Positions 27,217 through 36,207 of a stretch of 64,000 nucleotides of DNA are shown in pieces. The stretch's first letter is position 1; each line of letters starts with the position of its first letter. A program made the translations under genes and the position numbers. The notes beneath the pieces were generated by a model, which did not search any database, was not told the DNA's origin, and worked only from the letters and a program-made list of their open reading frames with translations. This stretch comes from an uncultured Granulosicoccaceae bacterium. GTDB lineage: Bacteria > Pseudomonadota > Gammaproteobacteria > Granulosicoccales > Granulosicoccaceae. Where the stretch lies: positions 50,722 to 114,721 of the forward strand of contig CALLBO010000018.1 of the NCBI GenBank assembly GCA_937998875.1. Direction: 5' to 3'.

Positions 27217-27732
27217 ATGTCTATTAAATCGTCAGATGCGGTAGTGTCTGATCTGGCCACACAATGCAAATCACTCTTAAGTACCGACCCCGGCCCAAAA
27301 GGGCGAAATAAGGTGGCGGCATTACTATCAGAAGTTCTTGCAGACCCGGTCAACGTTGCCGCCTTAATTCCGGCAGAGACCGGTGAGCGGGATTTACTTT
27401 ATCAGGATCCAGAGCTGGGATTTTGTATCCTTGCCCATCAGTACAACGGCGCAAAAGAATCACTACCGCACGACCATGGTCCGTCGTGGGCAATCTATGC
27501 ACAAGCTCGAGGTGAAACCGAAATGACAGACTACGAGTGGGCGACTGTAGATACCGAAGAAGCACCAGGCAAGGTTCGACCAACACACACTTACCGACTG
27601 CAACCGGGAGATGCACATGTTTATAACGAAGGAGATCTTCACGCACCAGTTCGCACCGGTCCCACCAGTCTGGTACGCATAGAAGGCACAGACATGAGTA
27701 AGATAACGCGTCGTCGCTATGAAACAATCTAA
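27217..27732 (+). CDS. Cupin-fold putative cysteine/thiol dioxygenase-like protein
   Basis: 171-residue cupin of the COG5553-like, cysteine-dioxygenase-related group. The metal-binding motif includes His85 and His87 (LPHDHGPSWAIYAQARGETE), and a second cupin motif is LQPGDAHVYNEGDLHAP with His142. This fits a mononuclear iron thiol dioxygenase or related beta-helix enzyme, but the substrate is not determined. A multi-domain rhodanese gene starts 70 bp downstream on the same strand, so the pair may act in oxidation and transfer of thiol sulfur. Confidence 0.82.
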   Translation: MSIKSSDAVVSDLATQCKSLLSTDPGPKGRNKVAALLSEVLADPVNVAALIPAETGERDLLYQDPELGFCILAHQYNGAKESLPHDHGPSWAIYAQARGETEMTDYEWATVDTEEAPGKVRPTHTYRLQPGDAHVYNEGDLHAPVRTGPTSLVRIEGTDMSKITRRRYETI

Positions 27733-27802
27733 GCATCATGATGCAAAAGTGCCGTAGCACACTCACACAATCAATCTCCGCCAATAAACAGGAACTTGCC
27801 AG

Positions 27803-29326
27803 GTGAGCCAGGGTCTTTTTTCATCACTGTATAAATCAGGTAAACCATTCGCGCTGATCGATACACGTGAACGCCGTGATCACGTCAACGGCCACTGGTT
27901 TGGCAGCACCAATATCCCGCTTTCAGTACTAACAAAAAAAATCAAGTACCTGATACCAGAGCAGAACTTTCCAATTCACTTTCTCGACTGGCAAAACACA
28001 CCATCCACCGCTGCGTTAAACCAACTATCAGCGCTGGGTTACACCAATATCCAACGTCACAAATCCAATGAGCCAAACACGTACGGTAACGGTTTTGTTA
28101 GAGGTGAGTTTGTATGGTCAAAGGCTTTCGGAGAAGTAGTTGCCCACACCTGTGGCCTGCCGGAAGTCACTCCCGCTGATTATCTTACTAACTATAAAGA
28201 CGCAAATCTGTTTGATGTTCGGCCAACGGCTGAGTATTCATTGTTCACAATCCCTGGCTCACAGAGCTTACCCAACAGTCAGCTACTGGCTAACATGGAG
28301 TCATTAAAAACCTCAGGTGGAACCGCACTTCTGCATTGCGCGGGCCGCACCCGCTCCATTATCGGAGCCTGCACTTTGAAAGCGGCCGGATATAACGGAT
28401 CATACGCCATCTTCAAAGGCGGCACCCAGGCCTGGCAACTCGATGGTTATGAACGAGAATTCAACGCCGGCAAACTGTTCGCTCATGAATCCGAAAACGT
28501 AATACCAATACAGAAGTTTCTCAGTAAGTGGAATATCAAGTACGCACAAGTGGATAACACCAACCTTGATGCATTTGTCACTACACACGCAACAAGTCTC
28601 CTATTTGATGTAACAGATGATGCAGCTACCGGGCAACGCGCCAAACACAATATTATTAGGATTTCCGGCACCAACCTGATCCAGCAAACCGATCAGTCAA
28701 TAGCACGCTATCACACACCGGTAATATTGTTTGATCATGGATCTGGAAGCCGCGCCGCCTTTGCCGCCTACTGGCTGCAAGCAATGGGCTTTAATGTAAG
28801 CGTTGTATATCTTCAAAATGAGCTCGAAACTCTAAACTCACCACAGCAACAACTCATTGAGACTCCATACACTATATTCACGACAGATCAACTACTGAAA
28901 CACAGAGACAGCTCCGGCACAGTTATCGATTTACGCTCTTCACAATCCTATAGCGACAGCCACCTTACAGGTTCTCACTGGGAGAACATCAGTGAATTAC
29001 TTGCAGGTAACACCCGGCCAACTGAATCAATTGTATTGATCGGCAGCACAATCACACATTCGAGTAACGCTGCAAATCTACTTGAACAACACGAATACCA
29101 AATAGCGGGCATTTATGACTGGGAATCCAGTGATATCGAGCCGGAGCAACTTCAATCCGGAACAATAGATTCACCTATCGATCAATCAGCTCTATTTGCC
29201 GGGCGTCATCACGGCAATATGCAGGATTCACGCGATTACCTCGCCTGGGAAGAAGATCTGCCGGAGCAAATTGACCAGCTGCTTCACCGGCAATGGCTTG
29301 AGATTCTGGGTGAGACCACTGGCTGA
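27803..29326 (+). CDS. Multi-domain rhodanese-like sulfurtransferase
   Basis: 507-residue protein with several consecutive rhodanese-type units, each with a LIDTRE/LFDVRP/VIDLRS-type strand. Only the second has a full active-site loop, HCAGRTRS with Cys179, and is the likely sulfur acceptor. The first (LDWQNT), third (FDHGSGSR) and fourth (IGSTITHS) lack Cys and are probably structural. The start is GTG at 27803, with AGGA upstream. It follows the cupin gene, a pairing that suggests linked thiol oxidation and sulfane-sulfur handling. No signal peptide is seen, so it should be cytoplasmic. Confidence 0.88.
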   Translation: MSQGLFSSLYKSGKPFALIDTRERRDHVNGHWFGSTNIPLSVLTKKIKYLIPEQNFPIHFLDWQNTPSTAALNQLSALGYTNIQRHKSNEPNTYGNGFVRGEFVWSKAFGEVVAHTCGLPEVTPADYLTNYKDANLFDVRPTAEYSLFTIPGSQSLPNSQLLANMESLKTSGGTALLHCAGRTRSIIGACTLKAAGYNGSYAIFKGGTQAWQLDGYEREFNAGKLFAHESENVIPIQKFLSKWNIKYAQVDNTNLDAFVTTHATSLLFDVTDDAATGQRAKHNIIRISGTNLIQQTDQSIARYHTPVILFDHGSGSRAAFAAYWLQAMGFNVSVVYLQNELETLNSPQQQLIETPYTIFTTDQLLKHRDSSGTVIDLRSSQSYSDSHLTGSHWENISELLAGNTRPTESIVLIGSTITHSSNAANLLEQHEYQIAGIYDWESSDIEPEQLQSGTIDSPIDQSALFAGRHHGNMQDSRDYLAWEEDLPEQIDQLLHRQWLEILGETTG

Positions 29327-29389
29327 ATCACAGAGTGCTGACAAAGCTCAACGTGAGTGACCCTATATAAAGGCAACGACAGATGTAGA

Positions 29390-30325
29390 TCAGGGACGAA
29401 AGTACTTAATGCAGTCCGGCTGTGCAATCTCCCAACCACGATCCAATGCATTGATGATCGACTGCGGCAATGCAGCAGCGCCTAACGCTTGTATGTTGCT
29501 TTCAAAATGGCTCATTGAACTGGCACCAATGATTACCGAGTCTCCTTTTGTTTTGTCCAGTCCGGAATGATGTACGAGCCATCGCAAGGCTGCACTGGCA
29601 GGACTTATAGCTTCGTCGTCACAAGCGTTTTTGAAAGCATCTAATGCATCGAAGTAATCAGCCTTCCAGTAGCGTGATACATACTCGGCGTTATCTGAAA
29701 ATCGGCCCTCACGTGGCGCATCCCCCACAGACTGATGCTTACCAGTCAGCATCCCACCCGCGAGCGGGTTGTATACATAAAAGGCAATGTCAAAGTTCTT
29801 AAGGCACAAAAATAACTCCCGCTCTACATCGCGGGTGAAGGCGTTATACATACCCTGGTAAACCGATGGCTTAACAAACCCGTGCTGCTCGCACAAACAC
29901 ACTATCTCTGCGACTTGCCAGGCAGCGTAGTTACTCAGTCCCAACCGTACAAAGCGTCCGGCATCATAGTGCTTCTGCAACGCCTCCAGGGTTTTCAGAA
30001 TCGGCGTATCAAGATCCGGCTGATGAAGATAGAGCAGATCAACACGCTCAAGATGCATACGCTCAAGCGAGGTAGAAAACTGATTGTTAACAGATTCAGG
30101 TGAAAGCCCACCGGCTTTCGGGTTCACCTTAGTCGCCAGCTTGCAACCGGTAAGCTCACCGGCTTGCTGAAGATCGCCTAGCAGTTTCTCCGTGTTGCCG
30201 CCACAGTACACATAGGCGGAGTCCAGTTCATCAAACCCGGTATCACGAAACTCGTTCACCATTGCGGCTGCAGTGTCTCTATTTACCTGATCAGAAAAGG
30301 TCATTGTGCCAAGAATGGCTTTCAT
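29390..30325 (-). CDS. Aldo/keto reductase (AKR7/aflatoxin-aldehyde-reductase-like)
   Basis: 311-residue NADPH-dependent reductase fold. The N-terminal ILGTMTFSDQ, catalytic-site segments ELDSAYVYCGGNTEKLLG (Asp and Tyr), KLATKVNP (Lys) and DLLYLHQPD (His), and C-terminal VIIGASSMSHFESNI cofactor loop match AKR7-type aldo/keto reductases. The length fits. It is monocistronic and converges with the rhodanese gene. The physiological aldehyde is unknown. Confidence 0.92.
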   Translation of the reverse strand: MKAILGTMTFSDQVNRDTAAAMVNEFRDTGFDELDSAYVYCGGNTEKLLGDLQQAGELTGCKLATKVNPKAGGLSPESVNNQFSTSLERMHLERVDLLYLHQPDLDTPILKTLEALQKHYDAGRFVRLGLSNYAAWQVAEIVCLCEQHGFVKPSVYQGMYNAFTRDVERELFLCLKNFDIAFYVYNPLAGGMLTGKHQSVGDAPREGRFSDNAEYVSRYWKADYFDALDAFKNACDDEAISPASAALRWLVHHSGLDKTKGDSVIIGASSMSHFESNIQALGAAALPQSIINALDRGWEIAQPDCIKYFRP

Positions 30326-30554
30326 GAGTATCTCGCTATAGATTTAGTGCGGGAGCATTTACCGTATCAAATCATACTGAGAAACTCCGTGTTATTCCAT
30401 ATTGCTGCAGACCTGTGCTCTGTTATTTGGAATTGGCTTCAACGAATAGGTGGTATTCGTTTTAACGAAATAGATACAACCTGCTTCCTACGCGCGATAA
30501 TATGCTTTGCCAACTAGATATTACTACCCGCAAAGTGCAGGTAGTAATACCCCA

Positions 30555-32027
30555 TCAGCCATCGCCATCATCTAATGGATCAAGCTTTTGCTTACTGACA
30601 CGCCTGGCACTACGCGTTTGCTGCTTTTTCGCATTACGCTTTTGGGCTCGCAGCTCTTTCCAGGACACATTGCGCTGCCAATCACCAGACATAATCGAAC
30701 CAAACGGCAAAACTCGATCAACAACAGTAGCAAGGTCAAATCGCTGCATGTCCTGAATTACACTTTCGGTATTTTTGTAAGCGCTCGGCAATTCAGAAAT
30801 ATCAATGTTTTCCGAATAAAAACGCACATCGAGCCCTGCAGTTTCTGTTTCAAAAATCGACTCTTCAGTTTGTCCGGCCATGCGCTTCTTGTGCCTCGTA
30901 CGACTCATGTTACGCCCGGCTCCATGCGGTGCAAAACCCCGATTTACTGAGCTCCGCTCGCCCCGTACAAACAGGATAGGCTCTGCCATGTTCAATGGCA
31001 CAATCTGAACACCATCGTTATCAGGCATAAAAGCGGTATGAATTGGCGTTGCACCTTTAGCGTGCCAGAACACATTGCCGCTGTCGTTTTCTTCTTTAAA
31101 CACAAAGTTGTGTTCATTCCAGAATCGATGCGACACCGCTGCACCAGCCTTAGTACCGGTAGCCTCATGCAAACACTCGTGGTTATGACGAGTCCACTCG
31201 CGAATGACCTGCAATGCATGCCAATACTCACGCCCTTCATTTGTGTCGAATGGAATCCAAGCGTTGGCAGGCATAGTATCCGGTGACAGCTGCTTGCGAA
31301 AACGCTCAGCTATCTTGCGACCATGCTTGTATAACCTCGCACCTAATCCCCGTGAACCATGGTGAGTTACCAATACAGTCTTACCAGTTGACTCCAGCGT
31401 ACCCACATAAACAAAGTGATTACCATCACCTTGAGTGCCCGTATGCAGACGCGCAATATCTCGTAACCCGGGATACGGCAGTTTATCCACAGCCGAAGCA
31501 AGTGCTTCAGGTAATTCAATGGCGCGCGCAGCCACCCTTCCACCCGGACCGAAGTGCGTAGATTTGTGCGCTGCATCAAGCACTGCTAAAGGCATTGCAT
31601 CGTCGAACACCGTAGCCATCAAAGAGCAGCAGATATCAGCGGAGTGCATGCCCGGGATAATTGCGTCCTGGGCCGCAACCACACCACCAACCGGAATCGT
31701 ACCAACAGGCCCTGCAGGACAGGCGTCCGGCATTACAGCACCTTCAATCACACACGGCGTTCTAAGAACAACATCCATAGTCGCACGCACTGCCACAAGG
31801 TTATCCGCTTCCAGCTCGTTACTTGCTGTAATGTTGTACTGACATGGCGCAGGAGACTCGTGAAGATCTAACACAGGTGGTGGCGCATGTGCTGCAATCT
31901 GCTCTAAAACCTGTTCCCGCGTGTGCGGCTTGCGATTAACTATCTCAAGCAACTTTCCTACAACAGGACCACTCTTGCAGCCCATCGCAATTATGTCTTT
32001 ACCGGTATAAATCTTTTGCTCATTCAC
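30555..32027 (-). CDS. rtcB: RtcB-family RNA ligase
   Basis: 490-residue RtcB-like RNA-splicing/repair ligase that joins 3'-phosphate (or 2',3'-cyclic phosphate) and 5'-OH RNA ends using GTP and Mn. Visible motifs are VGTIPVGGVVAAQDAIIPGM, DICCSLMATVF, TQGDGNHFVYVGT, VLVTHHGSRGLGARLYKHG and PHGAGRNMSRTRHKKR with the His that carries GMP. The C-terminus is basic. No RtcR regulator, RtcA cyclase or archease gene is adjacent, so it appears as an isolated gene. Confidence 0.92.
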   Translation of the reverse strand: MNEQKIYTGKDIIAMGCKSGPVVGKLLEIVNRKPHTREQVLEQIAAHAPPPVLDLHESPAPCQYNITASNELEADNLVAVRATMDVVLRTPCVIEGAVMPDACPAGPVGTIPVGGVVAAQDAIIPGMHSADICCSLMATVFDDAMPLAVLDAAHKSTHFGPGGRVAARAIELPEALASAVDKLPYPGLRDIARLHTGTQGDGNHFVYVGTLESTGKTVLVTHHGSRGLGARLYKHGRKIAERFRKQLSPDTMPANAWIPFDTNEGREYWHALQVIREWTRHNHECLHEATGTKAGAAVSHRFWNEHNFVFKEENDSGNVFWHAKGATPIHTAFMPDNDGVQIVPLNMAEPILFVRGERSSVNRGFAPHGAGRNMSRTRHKKRMAGQTEESIFETETAGLDVRFYSENIDISELPSAYKNTESVIQDMQRFDLATVVDRVLPFGSIMSGDWQRNVSWKELRAQKRNAKKQQTRSARRVSKQKLDPLDDGDG

Positions 32028-32095
32028 TTTTCTACTTCCATTTATGGCTTTTGGCCATGTTTCACAGACCGTGTAAGGTCCTGGTTTTCACGAGC

Positions 32096-32125
32096 AAAAA
32101 AAAGCCCGCGATGATGCGGGCTTTT
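32096..32125. terminator. Bidirectional Rho-independent terminator
   Basis: A 9-bp stem (AAAGCCCGC / GCGGGCTTT) with a 6-nt loop, flanked by A-runs on the left and T on the right. On the minus strand it ends in eight T, so it should stop transcripts arriving from the right, before rtcB. Confidence 0.88.
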
Positions 32126-32194
32126 AGAAACGAAACTTATAATTCGTTCATATCACCCACACAAGCACCTTCCGTTTATTATACGGAGCAGGTC

Positions 32195-32329
32195 TTGTTC
32201 AAAACTGTGGATTTTAAATTTCATGGAATTGAGTTTAACGCAGAGTTACTCGCAGATCCAGCTACATGTCGGGAAATTCTGAACCCTTACACACACACTG
32301 AAATCAAACTGACAAGTCACATCGACTAA
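32195..32329 (+). CDS. Small hypothetical protein (44 aa)
   Basis: Short open frame, unrecognised, with protein-like composition (TVDFKFHGIEFNAELLADPA ... TEIKLTSHID). A TTG start at 32195 has GGAG six bases upstream, and the frame begins just after the terminator at 32096-32125. Start codon and reality are uncertain; a GTG at 32207 is an alternative. Confidence 0.35.
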   Translation: MFKTVDFKFHGIEFNAELLADPATCREILNPYTHTEIKLTSHID

Positions 32330-32386
32330 ATCACTAGTTAGGTAGTCAGCCTATCGCCAAAAAGCACCAGGCTATGGCATAGAATA

Positions 32387-33271
32387 CTAGCTCCCTGCCG
32401 GTCGATTGAGTAAATACTCCCTAACCTTCACAACATCCTCAGCATAGGTAATTCCAAGCCAGTGCTCTGCTGAAGGAAACACTTTTACACGCAACAAATC
32501 GGCGCGGATAGCAAAATCCACTGCTGCCGGAATATAAAACTCATCGACGTTAAGTTCTTGTGCAGATTTTAGAAAATGACTAAAAGCCAACTCTAGTGCA
32601 GCAAAAAACTCCGGATAGAATCCCCAAAAAGTCATTGAGACTTGTGAATCCAGTGAGATCTGATTGAAGCCATCAGGCGGGTTATCTGATTTCACAACAC
32701 CTGAGCTTATAGAGATATTAGTATATTCCCGTATTGCCTCCAGATAACCATCACCTGTTACCGAACATACACCACGATTAACCCCGCCAGTGTTACTTAG
32801 CGTATTTTCCAGAGAAAAACCGGGTAGCACCGCAAGATCCGGAGTCGAGACGTTGTGCTTAAGAAATTCCCCAACCAGCTCAAAATTGGAAGCACCATAG
32901 TAGTCATCAGCATTGATAACAACAAACGGTGTCTCAATGTACTGACGACACGCCAAAAGCGCATGGCCTGTACCCCATGGCTTTGTACGCTGACACCCCG
33001 CACCGAGCCGGGATTCTATTGACGTGTGAATGCTTTGAACAGCAAAGCTGATTTTCAGGCGATGCTTATAAGATGCGAGACGTTTTGAATAAACTGAGGT
33101 ATCTTGCTGCGGGCTAACGACAAAAACAACTCGCTCAAAACCTGCGCTAACAGCATCTCTCACACTGTACTCAAAAAGAGACTCACCGTTGGGACCTACC
33201 GCTGCAAGCGGTTTATCGCCGCCAAATCGCGTTCCTTTTCCTGCAGCCAGGATGACTAAGGTGAGACTCAT
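32387..33271 (-). CDS. Sugar nucleotidyltransferase-like NTP transferase
   Basis: 294-residue GT-A-fold nucleotidyltransferase. The N-terminal pyrophosphorylase signature LVILAAGKGTRFGGDKPLAA is followed by GPNGESLFEYSVRDAVSAGF, and the metal-binding VVINADDYYG is present. This matches the family of putative sugar or alditol-phosphate nucleotidyltransferases that stand outside polysaccharide operons. The specific sugar and nucleotide are not inferable, and no biosynthesis cluster adjoins it. Confidence 0.88.
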   Translation of the reverse strand: MSLTLVILAAGKGTRFGGDKPLAAVGPNGESLFEYSVRDAVSAGFERVVFVVSPQQDTSVYSKRLASYKHRLKISFAVQSIHTSIESRLGAGCQRTKPWGTGHALLACRQYIETPFVVINADDYYGASNFELVGEFLKHNVSTPDLAVLPGFSLENTLSNTGGVNRGVCSVTGDGYLEAIREYTNISISSGVVKSDNPPDGFNQISLDSQVSMTFWGFYPEFFAALELAFSHFLKSAQELNVDEFYIPAAVDFAIRADLLRVKVFPSAEHWLGITYAEDVVKVREYLLNRPAGS

Positions 33272-33373
33272 GTCGTGTTTCTGGCAGCGTTACAACACCG
33301 ACTGCAACATGGCCGGTAGGATCTACACAAAAGACCTTTAAAAAAACTTCCGAACCGGGCGCACTTACTGGAG

Positions 33374-33649
33374 TCAAGCCTTCTCCGGCAGCTCCTGTTT
33401 CAGCGTTTCAACAAAATCACGTAACTCAGTCGCTTCTTCTTTCAGGTACTTGTTGGAGTCAAGGTACAGCTGCTTTCCTTCTTTCTCAAAGAACCCAATA
33501 TAGTATTTGAACGATACCAGTTGTTTCTTATCAAGCCCGTCTGCAGCTTCTGAAATGTGATGCAGAGACTGCGAAAGCATGACACCACTAATCTCGCCAT
33601 CGAGGTAATCCTGCACTGACTGGTTCACTGCAATTAGGTCAATATTCAT
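33374..33649 (-). CDS. Hypothetical protein, mostly helical
   Basis: 91-residue protein of unknown function. The start at 33649 (MNIDLIAVNQSVQDYLDGEI) is favoured by GAGG seven bases upstream; an earlier in-frame Met adds an unlikely basic tail. It is predicted helical and acidic, with KYLKEEATELRDFVETLKQE near the end. No family recognised and no functional context. Confidence 0.6.
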   Translation of the reverse strand: MNIDLIAVNQSVQDYLDGEISGVMLSQSLHHISEAADGLDKKQLVSFKYYIGFFEKEGKQLYLDSNKYLKEEATELRDFVETLKQELPEKA

Positions 33650-33876
33650 ATCTGATCCTCGGTTCCGGTGGCAGTAAGCACTCAGTCTCACTGGCTACCT
33701 GAAATCATAACATAGACAAGCATTGCCCACGCAACGCGAGCCGGGTTAATAAACTGTCTCACCATGAGCATAAGGTAGAGGCCGGATCATCTTCACAACA
33801 CTCTCCTGTTACGCGCAGGTGACAGCACTAAAAACCCTTGTCATACTCTAGCGGACTAACATAACGCAGCCGGATT

Positions 33877-34893
33877 ATGTCATCTACCTTAAACCTGACG
33901 GTTCTCGATCAAAGCCCTGTGCACGCTGCCAGTAAAGAGCACGGCAACGCAGGACAGATGTCTATTGAACTGGCTAAGGCATGCGACGCGCTGGGGTATG
34001 ACCGCTTCTGGGTGGCAGAGCATCACAACAGCACTCAATTTGCTGGCCCCACTCCGGAGATTCTGATTGCAAGCATCGCCAGTGTTACAAAAAATATGCG
34101 TATCGGTAGTGGTGGAGTCATGCTCAACCACTATAGCCCGTTTAAAGTTGCTGAAGTGTTCAATATGCTTACAGCGCTGTTTCCAGACCGAATCGATTTA
34201 GGTATTGGACGCGCCCCGGGTGGCGATGGTCTCGCGACCGCAGCTCTCGCCTGGCCAAACCCGCCACAAGATGGCAGCAATTACCCGGCACAGGCCGCAA
34301 CGCTAAAAGCGCTCCTGAACAATGAAATTCCAACTGACCATCCGTGGACAGACTTAAACATCAGCCCGAAACACAATAGCCACGCACAGATGTGGATGCT
34401 TGGCTCAAGCGGTGGCAGTGCAGCACTAGCCGGTCAACTGGGCATGAACCTCGCGCTTGCCAGATTCATCTCACCGGATCATTGTCATCCTTCAATATTT
34501 GATGCGTACTCACAGGCCTGGGATGCAGCCGGTCACACCGATGCACCAGTACGCATGTTGGCAATTGGTGCTTTCTGTGCCGAAACACAAGAACAGGCTG
34601 AGCTACTGGCTGGTACTGCGGTCTATCGCAAATTAGTGACACCTATGGGTCACAAAAATCCTTTGCTGTCACCGGAAGAAGTACAAGACAAACGATCAAA
34701 ACTGCCCGTCTCGCAACAAGCAGAGTACGATCACCTACTAGCCGGCTACACCATTGGCACACCGGAGCGATGCAAAACTGAAATTGAAGAACTGGCTAAA
34801 GAATTCAATACCCGAGAAGTTGCCATTGTCACAGTGACGTATGATTTTGAATCCCGGCTGGACAGCTATCGGTTAATAATGAATAACAGTTGA
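33877..34893 (+). CDS. LLM-class flavin-dependent oxidoreductase (luciferase-like)
   Basis: 338-residue bacterial-luciferase-like monooxygenase. Motifs of the group are LNLTVLDQSPVHAASKEHGN near the start, GYDRFWVAEHHN, MRIGSGGVMLNHYSPFKVAE, RIDLGIGRAPGGDG and the C-terminal IGTPERCKTEIEELAKEFNT. It probably uses FMNH2 from a separate reductase. The substrate is unknown. Monocistronic, convergent with the beta-helix lipoprotein gene. Confidence 0.93.
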   Translation: MSSTLNLTVLDQSPVHAASKEHGNAGQMSIELAKACDALGYDRFWVAEHHNSTQFAGPTPEILIASIASVTKNMRIGSGGVMLNHYSPFKVAEVFNMLTALFPDRIDLGIGRAPGGDGLATAALAWPNPPQDGSNYPAQAATLKALLNNEIPTDHPWTDLNISPKHNSHAQMWMLGSSGGSAALAGQLGMNLALARFISPDHCHPSIFDAYSQAWDAAGHTDAPVRMLAIGAFCAETQEQAELLAGTAVYRKLVTPMGHKNPLLSPEEVQDKRSKLPVSQQAEYDHLLAGYTIGTPERCKTEIEELAKEFNTREVAIVTVTYDFESRLDSYRLIMNNS

Positions 34894-34899
34894 TATTCT

Positions 34900-36015
34900 C
34901 TATTGGAGGTGCGGTGATTCAGTGACAACGTAAGCGTTACCAGATAACTGAATATTTCGATTTCCACCGCGATCCCAGGGCTTTCGTGACAACCAGTTGT
35001 TACTGATAGTCAAACCTTCAGTCTGGCGAAACTCAATAGTCCCCGGGTACGCACCCGCAAGCTGTACAGTATTGTATTCAACCAGCGCATCCGTTGCACC
35101 AAACAACTCGATCCCCGCATCACCCGGTGATGACTGGATGATGGTGTTGTGCAATATACGACCCCCGTCATGTTCAGAACCCAGACCGAATGCGATATTG
35201 CGATAGCTATCTACAATGGTGTTATTAATGACTTCTGTATCCCGCGCACCACTCCAGGCTAATATGGCGGGTGAGCTTATGTATTGCCCGCATTCCTGAT
35301 CAATAAGGCAACCACTTCCATCCCCGGAAATGTTGTATATGTAGTTGTCTCTTATCGTCCAGCTGAACGTTCCATGCAGATCAATAGCGCCGTTGTAATC
35401 ACCAACTGCTCCGCCTTCGCTATAACCGATTGAGGAGCAGGCGATCAATCCGTCCCGCGCACCACCAGGATTAACTTTGATGTGCTGGGTGCCGATGTCC
35501 GTGAGATTCAGATTGTATAACTGCAGTCCCTGTTGAGCACCGGATTGAGGGCGAACTGCGATGGCATGATCCCGAATATCGCTTATCGATATGTCTGCAA
35601 TCGTAACATCGTTACCGAGAACCATGAATCCTTCAGAAGGCTCGCTGTAACCCATCCCTACTATACGAACCCGATTAGGGTCTGCGTTGACGCTACGGAT
35701 TGTCAGTGGGCTATCTATTCGCACGGCATACTGATTCAATTGATACTCGCCGTCTTCAAGTAGTATCTCGGTATTGGGTCGTGCGTTCTCTATCGCGTTA
35801 ATCCACTCTGACTGCGGCGAAAGTATCAGCGTGTTGGCGCGCTGACGATAAACGAGCGATTGATCGTAGCGTTCACACTGCTCGGTACTCGTGTCAAAAA
35901 AACGCGAGGTATCTGGCGTCTCACCGATATCTATGTTTGCATCACATGCAAAAAGAGAGCAGCACAGTGCTGGCACCAGGCATTCAAGAAACAATCTTTT
36001 TGTGATTGATTTCAT
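34900..36015 (-). CDS. Lipoprotein with right-handed parallel beta-helix (pectate-lyase-like fold)
   Basis: 371-residue lipoprotein. Signal peptide MKSITKRLFLECLVPALCCS ends in a lipobox around LFAC, so the Cys is lipidated. Repeated short coils (VTIADISISDIRDHAIAVRP, LQLYNLNLTDIGTQHIKVNP, TEVINNTIVDSYRNIAFGLG, DALVEYNTVQLAG) are the hallmark of a NosD/pectate-lyase-type beta-helix. No catalytic residues can be assigned. It could be a surface polysaccharide lyase or a carbohydrate-binding protein. I prefer the start at 36015 over 36033 because it gives a normal signal peptide. Confidence 0.8.
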   Translation of the reverse strand: MKSITKRLFLECLVPALCCSLFACDANIDIGETPDTSRFFDTSTEQCERYDQSLVYRQRANTLILSPQSEWINAIENARPNTEILLEDGEYQLNQYAVRIDSPLTIRSVNADPNRVRIVGMGYSEPSEGFMVLGNDVTIADISISDIRDHAIAVRPQSGAQQGLQLYNLNLTDIGTQHIKVNPGGARDGLIACSSIGYSEGGAVGDYNGAIDLHGTFSWTIRDNYIYNISGDGSGCLIDQECGQYISSPAILAWSGARDTEVINNTIVDSYRNIAFGLGSEHDGGRILHNTIIQSSPGDAGIELFGATDALVEYNTVQLAGAYPGTIEFRQTEGLTISNNWLSRKPWDRGGNRNIQLSGNAYVVTESPHLQ

Positions 36016-36207
36016 GTTTTTCGGTAGAATCACAGGTCAGCTAAGTATCGAAAAAGAAATATTAACATAACGTAGCATGTTAACTTGCCACCGGAAGAAT
36101 CAACCCAAAGTGCAACCAGAAGTAAAACATGAAATGTGGTAGAAATGCCGTTACCCTAACGGCTTACTGCCTTACCTGGGTCATCAACCGCAAGAAAGAA
36201 TACGACA

